NCBI GenBank assembly: GCA_964363305.1
Contig: CAYIHX010000002.1
Span: 99,565-163,564 of the forward strand
Direction: 5' to 3'
Source: CAYIHX01 sp964363305
Lineage (GTDB): Bacteria; Bdellovibrionota; UBA1018
DNA length: 64,000 nucleotides
The notes below the pieces were generated by a model that saw only the letters and a program-made list of their open reading frames with translations, was not told where the DNA came from and searched no databases. A program made the translations under genes and the position numbers. This document shows positions 34,756 through 43,222 of the stretch, in pieces; the stretch's first letter is position 1, and every line of letters begins with the position of its first letter.

Positions 34756-36298
34756 TTCCAATCTGTTGTCCGCAGTGTTATTTTTTCCTTTTCTCTGGGG
34801 TTTGATCGGTTTGCTGATTCCGCAGGGTTCCGAGGCCGGAAGAGGAGTGTTGAGGTGGTTTGCCCTTCTAGGGTCTTTGGTGACGTTCGCGCTCTCTATC
34901 CTCATTTACTACCGCTTTCAGGCGGCCGGTCCTGAGTTTCAACTGACAGAGACCGTGGACTGGATTCCGGGACTCGGAATTGCCTACCGGGTTGGCGTGG
35001 ATGGCCTCAGTTTGTGGCTTATTTTACTGACGACGTTTCTTACTCCGTTGGCCATATTAAGTAGCTTCACTGCCATCAAAGAGAAAGCGCGCGGTTATTA
35101 CTTTCTGTTGTTGGCGCTTGAAACGGGGATGCTCGGGGCTTTCGTCGCTCTCGACATTTTCCTTTTCTATGTGTTTTGGGAAGTCATGCTGATTCCGATG
35201 TACTTTCTGATCGGCATTTGGGGCGGAAAAGATAGAATTTACGCGGCCATGAAGTTTTTTCTCTATACGATGGTCGGCTCTCTGCTGATGCTCGTTGCGA
35301 TATTTTTCTTAGCCTATCAGTACAAGGTTCAATTCGGCACGTTCTCGATGGCGATTGTTGATCTCTATCGGTTGAAGCTGGGAGGTGATGGCTGGCTATC
35401 CGTGCAGGCGGTCCTGTTTCTGGCCTTTTCTCTCGCGTTCGCGATCAAGGTTCCCCTGTTTCCATTGCATACCTGGTTGCCAGATGCGCATGTTCAGGCG
35501 CCGACCGCGGGGTCGGTTATTTTGGCTGGTGTTCTGCTCAAGATGGGAGGTTACGGCTTCTTTCGTTATGCGTTCCCTCTATTTCCGCAAGCCGTTATTC
35601 AGTACCAGCTGGTTTTCATGATCCTCGGGGCCATAGCCATTACATACGGTGCGCTTGTCGCATTTGTTCAGTCCGATATTAAGAAATTGGTAGCGTATTC
35701 CTCCGTAAGCCACATGGGGTATGTGATCGTGGGGCTGTTTTCGCTGAATGCGTTGGGCGTTGGAGGGGGCCTCTACCAGATGCTGAACCATGGCATCTCG
35801 ACCGGTGGATTGTTCCTTTTGGTGGGGATGATTTACGAACGAAGGCATACCCGCGAGTTGAAGGATTTCGGGGGCATTGCAAAGGTGATGCCCTGGTTCG
35901 CTATCGCGCTGGTGATCATGACGCTCTCTTCGATTGCGTTACCGGGAACCAACGGCTTCATCGGTGAGTTTATGATTCTGCTTGGGACATGGAAAAGAAG
36001 CCCACTACTCGCTGCTCTTTGCGCGCTGGGTGTCGTACTGGGAGCCGTGTATATGCTTTGGCTTCTGCAGAAGCTCATGTTTGGCCCCCTGGAGAATTCC
36101 GAGAATCGGAAGCTTACAGATCTGACTGGGCGTGAACTGATGGTGATGGCCCCGCTGGTGGTAGCTGTTTTTGTGATGGGAATTTTTCCGGGAATTTTTT
36201 TCGAGAAGATGGAGCCTTCGGTCCAACGGTTTCTGAGCCGAGTGCATACAGTACAGGGGTCGCCGATGGCGGCGATTAAAGTAACCACGAGTAAGTAA
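34742..36298 (+). CDS. nuoM: NADH-quinone oxidoreductase subunit M (cluster 2)
   Basis: A 518-residue antiporter-type subunit with canonical residues: the Glu in FWEVMLIP, the helix 7 Lys in AIKVPLFPLH, the helix 8 Lys in LLKMGGYG, and the helix 12 Glu in GFIGEFMILLG. ATG 34742 lies inside the nuoL end. Followed 12 nt later by nuoN. Confidence 0.95.
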   Translation: MGWLDSNLLSAVLFFPFLWGLIGLLIPQGSEAGRGVLRWFALLGSLVTFALSILIYYRFQAAGPEFQLTETVDWIPGLGIAYRVGVDGLSLWLILLTTFLTPLAILSSFTAIKEKARGYYFLLLALETGMLGAFVALDIFLFYVFWEVMLIPMYFLIGIWGGKDRIYAAMKFFLYTMVGSLLMLVAIFFLAYQYKVQFGTFSMAIVDLYRLKLGGDGWLSVQAVLFLAFSLAFAIKVPLFPLHTWLPDAHVQAPTAGSVILAGVLLKMGGYGFFRYAFPLFPQAVIQYQLVFMILGAIAITYGALVAFVQSDIKKLVAYSSVSHMGYVIVGLFSLNALGVGGGLYQMLNHGISTGGLFLLVGMIYERRHTRELKDFGGIAKVMPWFAIALVIMTLSSIALPGTNGFIGEFMILLGTWKRSPLLAALCALGVVLGAVYMLWLLQKLMFGPLENSENRKLTDLTGRELMVMAPLVVAVFVMGIFPGIFFEKMEPSVQRFLSRVHTVQGSPMAAIKVTTSK

Positions 36299-36310
36299 AG
36301 GATTCCACAG

Positions 36311-37810
36311 ATGCCATCAATCATTCGACCCGAGCTTTTAACTATGACTCGCCCAGAGCTCATGGCGCTTGTTCCGTATCTCCTGCTTTGCGGTGGTGTT
36401 TTGGTCGCCATGCTTCTGAGCGTGATACGGTTTTTCAATCCAAAGTGGATCATGTTTGTCTTCTCTGTCGGTACCCTGGTGGCGACGGTAGTGCTCAGTT
36501 TTGGGCAATTCGGGAACGAGAGCGTGGTTCTCTTTAATGGAATGATGGTCGTCGATCGCTATGCGGTGTTTTTTAATATGTTCTATTGCGCGGCTGGAAC
36601 GGTGACTTTGCTTTCGGCGTTTCGATATCTCGATAGAGAGAAGCTGCAGTACCCGGAATTCTATTTGTTGGTGCTGTTCGCGGTGCTGGGGATGATGCTG
36701 CTCAGCTCATCTCTTGATCTGATCGTGTTCTTTATCGCGCTCGAGCTGATGTCTCTTCCTGTCTATGTCATGGTAGGGTACAGGCGCACGGATCGACGCT
36801 CGAATGAGGCGGCGATGAAATATTTTATCCTAGGGTCGGCGGCCTCAGCCATTCTTCTCTATGGTGCCGCGCTCCTCTATGGGGTTACTCAGTCTCTTTC
36901 GATTCGAGAGATTCTCGCGTTTGTTCAGGCGGGAAAGTCGGCCGGGAATGTCGTTTTTATGTTGGGCCTTTGCTTTGTCTTGGTCGGATTGCTTTTCAAG
37001 GTCGCGTCCGCTCCTTTTCATATGTGGATGCCGGATGTGTATGAGGGGGCACCAACACCCGTTACCGGATTCATGACAACTGGGTTGAAGGCGGCTGCGT
37101 TTGCCGCGCTTGTCAGAGTTTTTGTTTCGTTGGGTTATGGGAAGGGATTGACGCCGACGTTTCAGGTGGGCCTGCATGACATTCTTTGGGTTTCTGCCGT
37201 TCTCACCATGATCGTGGGAAACGTGGTCGCGCTTGTGCAGGTTAATTTGAAGCGAATGCTGGCCTACTCATCGATCGCGCATACCGGCTATCTCCTCGTC
37301 GGAATTTTGTCGGCCCCGGGAAGCGAGCAGGGATACGCACCCATCGTGGTCTACTTGGTGGGTTATGGGATCATGAATCTGGGGGCTTTCGTCATTCTTT
37401 CGGCGATTTCTGGGCGGGATGACGAGGGGTTGAATCTGCACGATCTGTCTGGTCTCGCGCGGCACAAGCCTTGGCTCGCGTTTGCGATGGCTGTTTTCAT
37501 GTTTTCGATGGCGGGAATTCCGCCTACGGCAGGATTTGCCGCCAAGTACTTTCTTCTCTATTCAGCTGTGCAGTCTGGGGAGATCTGGCTGACAGTGATC
37601 AGTGTTCTCTGTAGCGCCGTGTCGGTATACTATTACCTCAGGGTTCTTGTGTATATGTACATGCGGGAGCCGCTGGGAAGCGAAAGCAGAACGGCGGGTT
37701 CGGTGTGGGCATCCTTCGCGGCTGCAATGATGGCAGTCATGACGATACAGGTAGGAATGTTTCCTGCGCGAGTTGTCGAGGTGGCGAAGCGGGCGGTCAG
37801 CGGTCTGTAG
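36311..37810 (+). CDS. nuoN: NADH-quinone oxidoreductase subunit N (cluster 2)
   Basis: A 499-residue antiporter-type subunit that closes the 14-gene operon. Conserved residues include the Glu in ALELMSLPVY, the Lys in FKVASAPFHMW, the Lys in GLKAAAF and the Lys in GFAAKYF. ATG 36311 has AAAGGA upstream; ATG 36344 is a possible shorter start. A GC hairpin at 37848-37865 follows. Confidence 0.95.
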   Translation: MPSIIRPELLTMTRPELMALVPYLLLCGGVLVAMLLSVIRFFNPKWIMFVFSVGTLVATVVLSFGQFGNESVVLFNGMMVVDRYAVFFNMFYCAAGTVTLLSAFRYLDREKLQYPEFYLLVLFAVLGMMLLSSSLDLIVFFIALELMSLPVYVMVGYRRTDRRSNEAAMKYFILGSAASAILLYGAALLYGVTQSLSIREILAFVQAGKSAGNVVFMLGLCFVLVGLLFKVASAPFHMWMPDVYEGAPTPVTGFMTTGLKAAAFAALVRVFVSLGYGKGLTPTFQVGLHDILWVSAVLTMIVGNVVALVQVNLKRMLAYSSIAHTGYLLVGILSAPGSEQGYAPIVVYLVGYGIMNLGAFVILSAISGRDDEGLNLHDLSGLARHKPWLAFAMAVFMFSMAGIPPTAGFAAKYFLLYSAVQSGEIWLTVISVLCSAVSVYYYLRVLVYMYMREPLGSESRTAGSVWASFAAAMMAVMTIQVGMFPARVVEVAKRAVSGL

Positions 37811-37847
37811 AGATCGTATTTTTGATCGACAGTTTTGTACATGGGGA

Positions 37848-37865
37848 GCCCCGGGCAAAGGGGGC
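37848..37865 (+). terminator. Possible terminator hairpin after nuo operon
   Basis: GCCCC (37848-37852) pairs with GGGGC (37861-37865) around an 8-nt loop, 38 nt after the nuoN stop. The T-tract is poor (CTGATTCTT), so termination would be partial at best, and the downstream TPR gene begins 14 nt later. Confidence 0.3.
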
Positions 37866-37878
37866 CTGATTCTTCACG

Positions 37879-40875
37879 ATGGAGCCAGGTCGAGGCACTG
37901 AACGTCAGTATAAAATTCGCCTCGCATCGGGGCGTGTTCTCGGTCCGATCGACCGAGAGCGAGTGCGACTTCTCATCCTGAAGAATCATATTGTCGGGAC
38001 CGAGTCAGCTCGTGAACATCCGCAGGGTGACTGGGTGGACATCCATCAGATCCCACAGCTGGCAGACCTGTTGGTCGCACAAATTGAGGGTAGGCTCAGT
38101 CTCGATCAGGAGGTTCCAAAGACCGCGCTGGTCTATGAACCGCTGCCGGGCTCAGCGGGGCCGACTCAGGTTCTCACTCGTGGGTATCAGCGGACGAGCG
38201 CGATTCCAGCGACAGCGGCCTTCGCGCAGCCCACTGGGGTGCGTGAGGTTCATCAGCGGGAGGAGGAGGAGACCGTCGTTGGCGCGTTGAACGAGAACGA
38301 CCCCCTCCCCGATGCCGATCAGGAACACACACTGGTGCAGCCGAAAGCACCCCCGGTGGCGGAGGGATCGGCCAGCTATGAGGTTCAGCTGGATTCGACC
38401 GCCATGAACCGAAATATCGCTACGGAAAGGACGGTCGTGTTTCAGCGAGGGACGGGGGCTGTCGGCACACCTTCGAGCGCGAAAGAGAAGACAGACTTTC
38501 GGGCGATTCTTATCCGGCTCGTGGCCGGGATTGGTCTGGCGATTGTTGGTTATGATTTACTGTTCAAAGAGGATGCGGCGCCACCCGGCGTTCGCCCTCC
38601 AGCGATTCGGGCGATTCTTCCTGCGCCCTCGAAGGATCCCGCGAATCCAAAACGAAGCAAGGAACTCTATGAGGCGGCCTTGCGGGAGTATGGGCACGAC
38701 AACGTCATTGGCTATCGCAAAGCCGTTGGCCGACTTCAGGCTGCGATTACCGCCGATGCGAACAACACGCAAGCCTATGCGATGCTCGCCTCCGCGTATT
38801 TAAATCTGATTGATTCGTCGAACAAGGATGAAAAATATTTTCAGGTCATCTCGAGTCTTATTCAGGTGGCGAGAGCCAAGGCGAGTGACATCATCGAGAC
38901 GGTAATCGCGGATATTGAATTTTATGTGACCATTGGAAAACCTGAAGCGGCTTTTCAGCGCATGGTCGAGTTTACCAAGGACCGAACTGAATACGGCCAG
39001 GCTCACTTTCTTTACATGGCTTATGCCATGTTTCAGCGTGGCGACTACTCCGGCGCCGCTGGGATGCTCTCCAACATTGCCGACAATCGAGTTACGACAC
39101 CAAAAATTTTCTATCTGCGGGGTCGAGTTGCGGAACGCCTGAACGATGTGGAGACCGCCATCCGAGAATATGAGAAGGCCATTCGGCTAGATCACTTTCA
39201 TGCAAAGTCATACCTCAAGGTGGCTGAGCTTCGCACTAAACAGGGGAAGATCAAGGAGATCACGAAGTATATCGATTTCCTCGTATTAAACGGGGACCTG
39301 TTAGATCCGATCGATTTGGGTCGGGCGTACTATCTTCAGTGCCAGCTTTTTCAGGTTTTCGAGAAGTGGAATGAGGCGCTGGGCTCGATCGACAAGGCGG
39401 TTATTCTGGATCGAGAGAATGCTGACTATATTTTAGAACGCTATACGCTTTTGACCAAAGTTGGGGACTCGATCGAGAAGGTACAGGGCCAGGCCCGGAT
39501 GTACTACTTTCTCAGTGAGGGGCAAAAGGCAGCGAAGGCGGGCAATTTTCGTGAAGCGATTACCTACTTTTTGCAGGCGAGGCAGAACAATCCCCATTCA
39601 CCGCTCCCGCTAGTGCGGTTGGGCGACATGTTTTTGAACAGCTCGGACGTCGTGAATGCACGGGCCTACCTCGAAAAGGCGGCGCAATTGGCGCCGAAAT
39701 CCCCTGAAATCTGGTCAAAATATATTTTTACGCTCATTCAGGGCTATGAATTTGATGATGCGAAGAAGGCTATGGATCGCTTCAAGGATATGAAGGCGGG
39801 CCAGAGCCTCGTCGACAAGCTGAATGGCGATTTGTATGGGAAGCTGGGTCGTCCATTGGACGCCCAGGCGTATTACATCAAGGCGATGGGACGGGACTCG
39901 ATCGATCCAACGGTCTATATTGCTTTTGCTAATAGTTTGCTCGAGACAAAGAATTTCAAAGAGGCGCCCTTTTTCTTCGCATTGGCTCGGAGGTTCGACC
40001 CGTTGAATATCGAGGCGCTGCTAGGGACTGCAAGGGCGTCCGCGGCTTCCGATGGGCCGGACCGCGCTATCGGTCTTCTTCAGGATGAGATGCAGAAGGG
40101 TAATCCAAATCGGGCGGAATTGCTCACGGGAATAGCGGAGTTTCAAATTCAAAAAGGTGAATGGGACGCAGCGCAGAGCTTTATTGACCAGGCAATGGCC
40201 ATAAATGCTCATTACGCGCCTCCATTCAAGCTCCAGGCACAGGTTTGGTTGAACAAAGAGCATGCGGTGAGGTCGGCCTTGGATAAGGCGCTCGACGCCT
40301 ATAAGTCGTACTCCGATAGGAATCCGTCTGATCCTTCTGGGTACCTCGAGCGCTACAAGATCTTCGTCAAGAAGGCGGAGTTTGAGAAGGCAGATTACGA
40401 GCTCATCCGGGTGCACCAGGTGTTCCCAAAATTTCCAAACCTTCATTACTATCGAGGCGCTCTCTACAGCTTGATGGGAAATCACCCATTAGCGATTCAT
40501 GAATTTGAGCTTGAGCTGAAGAACAACCCCCGTGGTGTAGGCTCCCTCTTGGCGTTAGGTAAGGAGTACTTGGAGGTCGAGCGAAATGACGAAGCCCTCA
40601 AGCAGTTCAATCAGGCGATGCAGCTGGCTCCTCAGATGGCCGACCCGAAGCAGTGGGCGGGGTACGCCAACTTTAAACTGAAGAACTTCGAGGGCGCAGT
40701 TCTTCTTTATCGCGCAGCTATTCAGCAGGATGCCGGAAACCCCTCGATCTATAAACGGCTCGGCATGGCCTACCGCGCAATGGGGAATGGTCTGGAGGCC
40801 AAACGCGCGTTCCGGAAGTATCTGGAGATGGAGCCGGATGCGCCCGACAAAGCTGAATTTGAGCGCTTTCTCTGA
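37879..40875 (+). CDS. Large GYF/TPR-repeat single-pass membrane protein
   Basis: A 998-residue protein of unknown function. An N-terminal region (about residues 10-70) resembles the GYF_2-type domain (YKIRLASGRVLGPID ... GDWVDIHQIP). A disordered linker (about 75-205) holds three E-x-T-V/L-V motifs at Thr132, Thr151 and Thr185. One membrane helix lies near residues 209-228 (VAGIGLAIVGYDLLF). The rest (about 240-998) is a long chain of tetratricopeptide-type repeats, probably outside the cytoplasm. Such architecture is known in myxobacteria and bdellovibrios as scaffold-like protein, without defined role. ATG 37879 has only a distant G-rich site. Follows nuoN and precedes serS by 28 nt. Confidence 0.85.
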   Translation: MEPGRGTERQYKIRLASGRVLGPIDRERVRLLILKNHIVGTESAREHPQGDWVDIHQIPQLADLLVAQIEGRLSLDQEVPKTALVYEPLPGSAGPTQVLTRGYQRTSAIPATAAFAQPTGVREVHQREEEETVVGALNENDPLPDADQEHTLVQPKAPPVAEGSASYEVQLDSTAMNRNIATERTVVFQRGTGAVGTPSSAKEKTDFRAILIRLVAGIGLAIVGYDLLFKEDAAPPGVRPPAIRAILPAPSKDPANPKRSKELYEAALREYGHDNVIGYRKAVGRLQAAITADANNTQAYAMLASAYLNLIDSSNKDEKYFQVISSLIQVARAKASDIIETVIADIEFYVTIGKPEAAFQRMVEFTKDRTEYGQAHFLYMAYAMFQRGDYSGAAGMLSNIADNRVTTPKIFYLRGRVAERLNDVETAIREYEKAIRLDHFHAKSYLKVAELRTKQGKIKEITKYIDFLVLNGDLLDPIDLGRAYYLQCQLFQVFEKWNEALGSIDKAVILDRENADYILERYTLLTKVGDSIEKVQGQARMYYFLSEGQKAAKAGNFREAITYFLQARQNNPHSPLPLVRLGDMFLNSSDVVNARAYLEKAAQLAPKSPEIWSKYIFTLIQGYEFDDAKKAMDRFKDMKAGQSLVDKLNGDLYGKLGRPLDAQAYYIKAMGRDSIDPTVYIAFANSLLETKNFKEAPFFFALARRFDPLNIEALLGTARASAASDGPDRAIGLLQDEMQKGNPNRAELLTGIAEFQIQKGEWDAAQSFIDQAMAINAHYAPPFKLQAQVWLNKEHAVRSALDKALDAYKSYSDRNPSDPSGYLERYKIFVKKAEFEKADYELIRVHQVFPKFPNLHYYRGALYSLMGNHPLAIHEFELELKNNPRGVGSLLALGKEYLEVERNDEALKQFNQAMQLAPQMADPKQWAGYANFKLKNFEGAVLLYRAAIQQDAGNPSIYKRLGMAYRAMGNGLEAKRAFRKYLEMEPDAPDKAEFERFL

Positions 40876-40903
40876 GCGTAGGGCTCTGGTAGAAAAAAGC
40901 TGC

Positions 40904-42253
40904 ATGCTAGACCCAGCCTATTTTCAGGAGCCGAAGGTGAATGATCTCGAAGCGGCGCTCAGGAAGCGCAACGCTTCTGCTGAGCTGATCGGGGGACTGG
41001 GCTCGTTATCTCGTCGTCGAAAAGAGCTGATCGGCCAGACGGAATCTCAGAAGGCTCAGCGGAACAAGGCGTCGGCTGAAATTGCGCAGCTCAAGGCAAA
41101 GTCGAAAGCCGACCCGGCTGCGGCGGCGGAGGCAGATCGACGCGTGGCCGACATGAAGGGCGTCGGGGATGCGATCAAGAAACTCGATGAGGAGCTGAAA
41201 GAGGTCGAGGCGCGCCTCCAGGCTTTCGCACTTCAGATTCCGAATATTCCGCACGGCAGCGTGACGGAGGGGGCGGATGCGGAAGCCAACCGCGAGGCAA
41301 GGCGCTGGGGCGAGCCGAAGAAGCTCCCGTTCACGCCCAAGGATCATCATGATCTGGGCGAGGGTCTTGGCATTCTCGATTTCGAGCGGGCCGGAAAAAT
41401 TTCGGGTGCGCGATTTGCTCTGTATCTGGGCGCTGGAGCGACGCTCGAGCGGGCCTTGATTCAATTCATGCTCGATCTTCATACCCGTGAGCATGGCTAC
41501 CAAGAGGCGATCCCGCCGTTTCTTGTTACGGCCGAGTCGATGATGGGAACAGGCCAGCTACCCAAGTTCGAAGAAGATCTTTTTAAGACTGGAACCGCAG
41601 ACCGAATCCTCTACCTCATTCCGACATCCGAAGTTCCGTTGACCAATATCCACGCGCGGGAGATCCTTGCGCCGGGCGAACTCCCCTTGTATTTCGTCGC
41701 ATACTCACCCTGTTTTCGCAGTGAGGCGGGCTCATACGGTAAGGATACGCGTGGCCTCATCCGCCAGCATCAGTTTCAGAAGGTCGAGATGGTGAAAATC
41801 GTCGAGGCTGAGAAATCGTACGAGGAGCTCGAGGCCATGGTGAAGAATGCTGAGCGAGTGCTCGAGCTTCTGGGCCTTCCCTATCGCACGATGGCGCTTT
41901 GCACCGGAGACATGGGGTTTTCGGCCGCGAAGACCTATGACCTGGAAGTCTGGCTACCCGCTCAAGGGGCTTATCGTGAGATTTCCTCTTGCTCAAACTG
42001 CGAAGATTTTCAGGCCCGACGAGCGCAGATTCGGTACCGAAGTGAGGCCAATGGCAAACCGAAGTTGGCCCACACGTTGAATGGCTCGGGGTTGGCCGTG
42101 GGACGGACTTTCGTGGCCATTCTGGAAAACTACCAGGACGCAGAAGGAAGTGTTGAGATTCCCAGCGTTTTGCACAAATATGTGCGCGGGGCACCCGGTT
42201 TCAGCGAAGATGCGGGCGGCAAAATCTGGATAAAAAAGCGGAGAGATGGCTGA
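40904..42253 (+). CDS. serS: Seryl-tRNA synthetase
   Basis: SerRS of 449 residues charges tRNA-Ser with serine. The N-terminal coiled-coil arm (about 25-115) reaches the long variable arm of tRNA-Ser. Class II motif 2 is RSEAGSYGKDTRGLIRQHQFQKVE, split here as RSEAGSYG and IRQHQFQKVE, and motif 3 is LNGSGLAVGRT. I chose ATG 40904; the upstream open frame overlaps the TPR gene. The last 14 nt (42240-42253), including the stop TGA at 42251-42253, lie within the mature tRNA-Ser gene, so the last residues (KRRDG region) are encoded by tRNA sequence. The C-terminus extends past the usual family end. Confidence 0.97.
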   Translation: MLDPAYFQEPKVNDLEAALRKRNASAELIGGLGSLSRRRKELIGQTESQKAQRNKASAEIAQLKAKSKADPAAAAEADRRVADMKGVGDAIKKLDEELKEVEARLQAFALQIPNIPHGSVTEGADAEANREARRWGEPKKLPFTPKDHHDLGEGLGILDFERAGKISGARFALYLGAGATLERALIQFMLDLHTREHGYQEAIPPFLVTAESMMGTGQLPKFEEDLFKTGTADRILYLIPTSEVPLTNIHAREILAPGELPLYFVAYSPCFRSEAGSYGKDTRGLIRQHQFQKVEMVKIVEAEKSYEELEAMVKNAERVLELLGLPYRTMALCTGDMGFSAAKTYDLEVWLPAQGAYREISSCSNCEDFQARRAQIRYRSEANGKPKLAHTLNGSGLAVGRTFVAILENYQDAEGSVEIPSVLHKYVRGAPGFSEDAGGKIWIKKRRDG

Positions 42254-42329
42254 GTGGTTGAAAGCACCGGTCTTGAAAACCGGCATACGGGAAACCGTAT
42301 CGTGGGTTCAAATCCCACTCTCTCCGCCA
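42240..42329 (+). tRNA. tRNA-Ser (anticodon TGA)
   Basis: A class II tRNA with every stem intact: acceptor GGAGAGA/TCTCTCC, D stem GCT/AGC, anticodon stem CCGGT/ACCGG with loop CTTGAAA (anticodon TGA), a long variable arm ATACGG-GAAA-CCGTAT, T arm GTGGG/CCCAC, discriminator G and an encoded CCA. Its 5' end lies inside serS, overlapping by 14 nt including the serS stop codon. It reads UCN codons. No obvious own promoter or terminator is seen, so it may be processed from the serS transcript. Confidence 0.97.
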
Positions 42330-42424
42330 TTCATTGGCCCGTAGCGCGTCAACGGCGTGACGATCAAGTTTTCGCGGTAATGGTACGACGAGTACTACGA
42401 GAATTTTTCTGAGCGCCGTGAGGG

Positions 42425-43222
42425 ATGACCAAGGCCATGACGACCCCCCCGAAAACGGAAAGCCCCGCGCTTTCACTGAAAGGCAAAACCATCCTGGTCG
42501 TGGATGACGAACCTGGATATCGGGAAGTCATCGCGGATGAATTTTTGTTTGTGGATGCGACGGTCATTACCGCCGGCAGTTCACAGGAGGCGTTTGCACT
42601 CGCGCAGGCCCAGTCGGTCGACGCGGTCGTCTCCGATGTCCGAATGGCCGGGGGCAGCGGTCTCGAACTTTTAGATCAGCTTAAAGTCATCAACATACGG
42701 AAGCCCGTAGTGGTCCTGATCACCGGATTCTCTGATTTCGCCCCAGAGGATGCGTTCAACCGGGGCGTGGAGGCGGTTTTTCCTAAGCCGTGCAACCTCG
42801 ATCGCCTGGTCGAGGCGGTTTATCTTGCCATTCTTCCTGAAAATGAGCGGTGGCTGAAGCCTTTCGAGCCACTTTCGGGTGATTTCGTCATCACGCTCGT
42901 GGCAGCCTCACTTGAGGAGGCGATCCGTGCTCATCTGTTGAGCTTTGGGCGCGGTGGGATGTTCGTTCAGATGAACGGAGATTTGCCTGAGGTGTCTACC
43001 AGGGTGCGGTTTTCAATCGGATTGACCTCCGCTGGCGACACGGCATTTGCCGGCCTCGGCATTTGTCGTTGGACTCGCAACGGCAAGGCCGCTGAATTGC
43101 CATCGGGCTGTGGTATTGAATTTTTAAATCTCACCGCCGAGTCGGTCCAGGCCCTCGCGGTCCTCTTGAACAGACAGGGACCAACTGCGTTTATCCCGAA
43201 GGCTTGGCCGGTGCCGACATGA
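42425..43222 (+). CDS. Response regulator with C-terminal PilZ-like domain
   Basis: A 265-residue regulator. The REC domain (about 20-145) has the acidic pocket VVDDE, the phospho-acceptor Asp71 in VVSDVRM, the conserved Thr (LITGFSD) and Lys (FPKPC). The C-terminal part (about 150-260) resembles a PilZ module (GRGGMFVQM ... GCGIEFLNLT), typical of cyclic-di-GMP responsive effectors, but the N-terminal RxxxR signature is not evident, so ligand binding is unproven. ATG 42425 or ATG 42437 could be the start. Its stop overlaps the kinase start (ATGA), so it pairs with the kinase at 43219. Confidence 0.85.
   Translation: MTKAMTTPPKTESPALSLKGKTILVVDDEPGYREVIADEFLFVDATVITAGSSQEAFALAQAQSVDAVVSDVRMAGGSGLELLDQLKVINIRKPVVVLITGFSDFAPEDAFNRGVEAVFPKPCNLDRLVEAVYLAILPENERWLKPFEPLSGDFVITLVAASLEEAIRAHLLSFGRGGMFVQMNGDLPEVSTRVRFSIGLTSAGDTAFAGLGICRWTRNGKAAELPSGCGIEFLNLTAESVQALAVLLNRQGPTAFIPKAWPVPT

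Noticed and set aside
35833..36453. 206-residue minus-strand frame spanning nuoM/nuoN
   Set aside because: Shadow of two canonical genes; Ser/Arg/Ile-rich without domain features.
42330..42424. Second tRNA or small RNA after tRNA-Ser
   Set aside because: No cloverleaf or terminator hairpin could be formed in these 95 bases.
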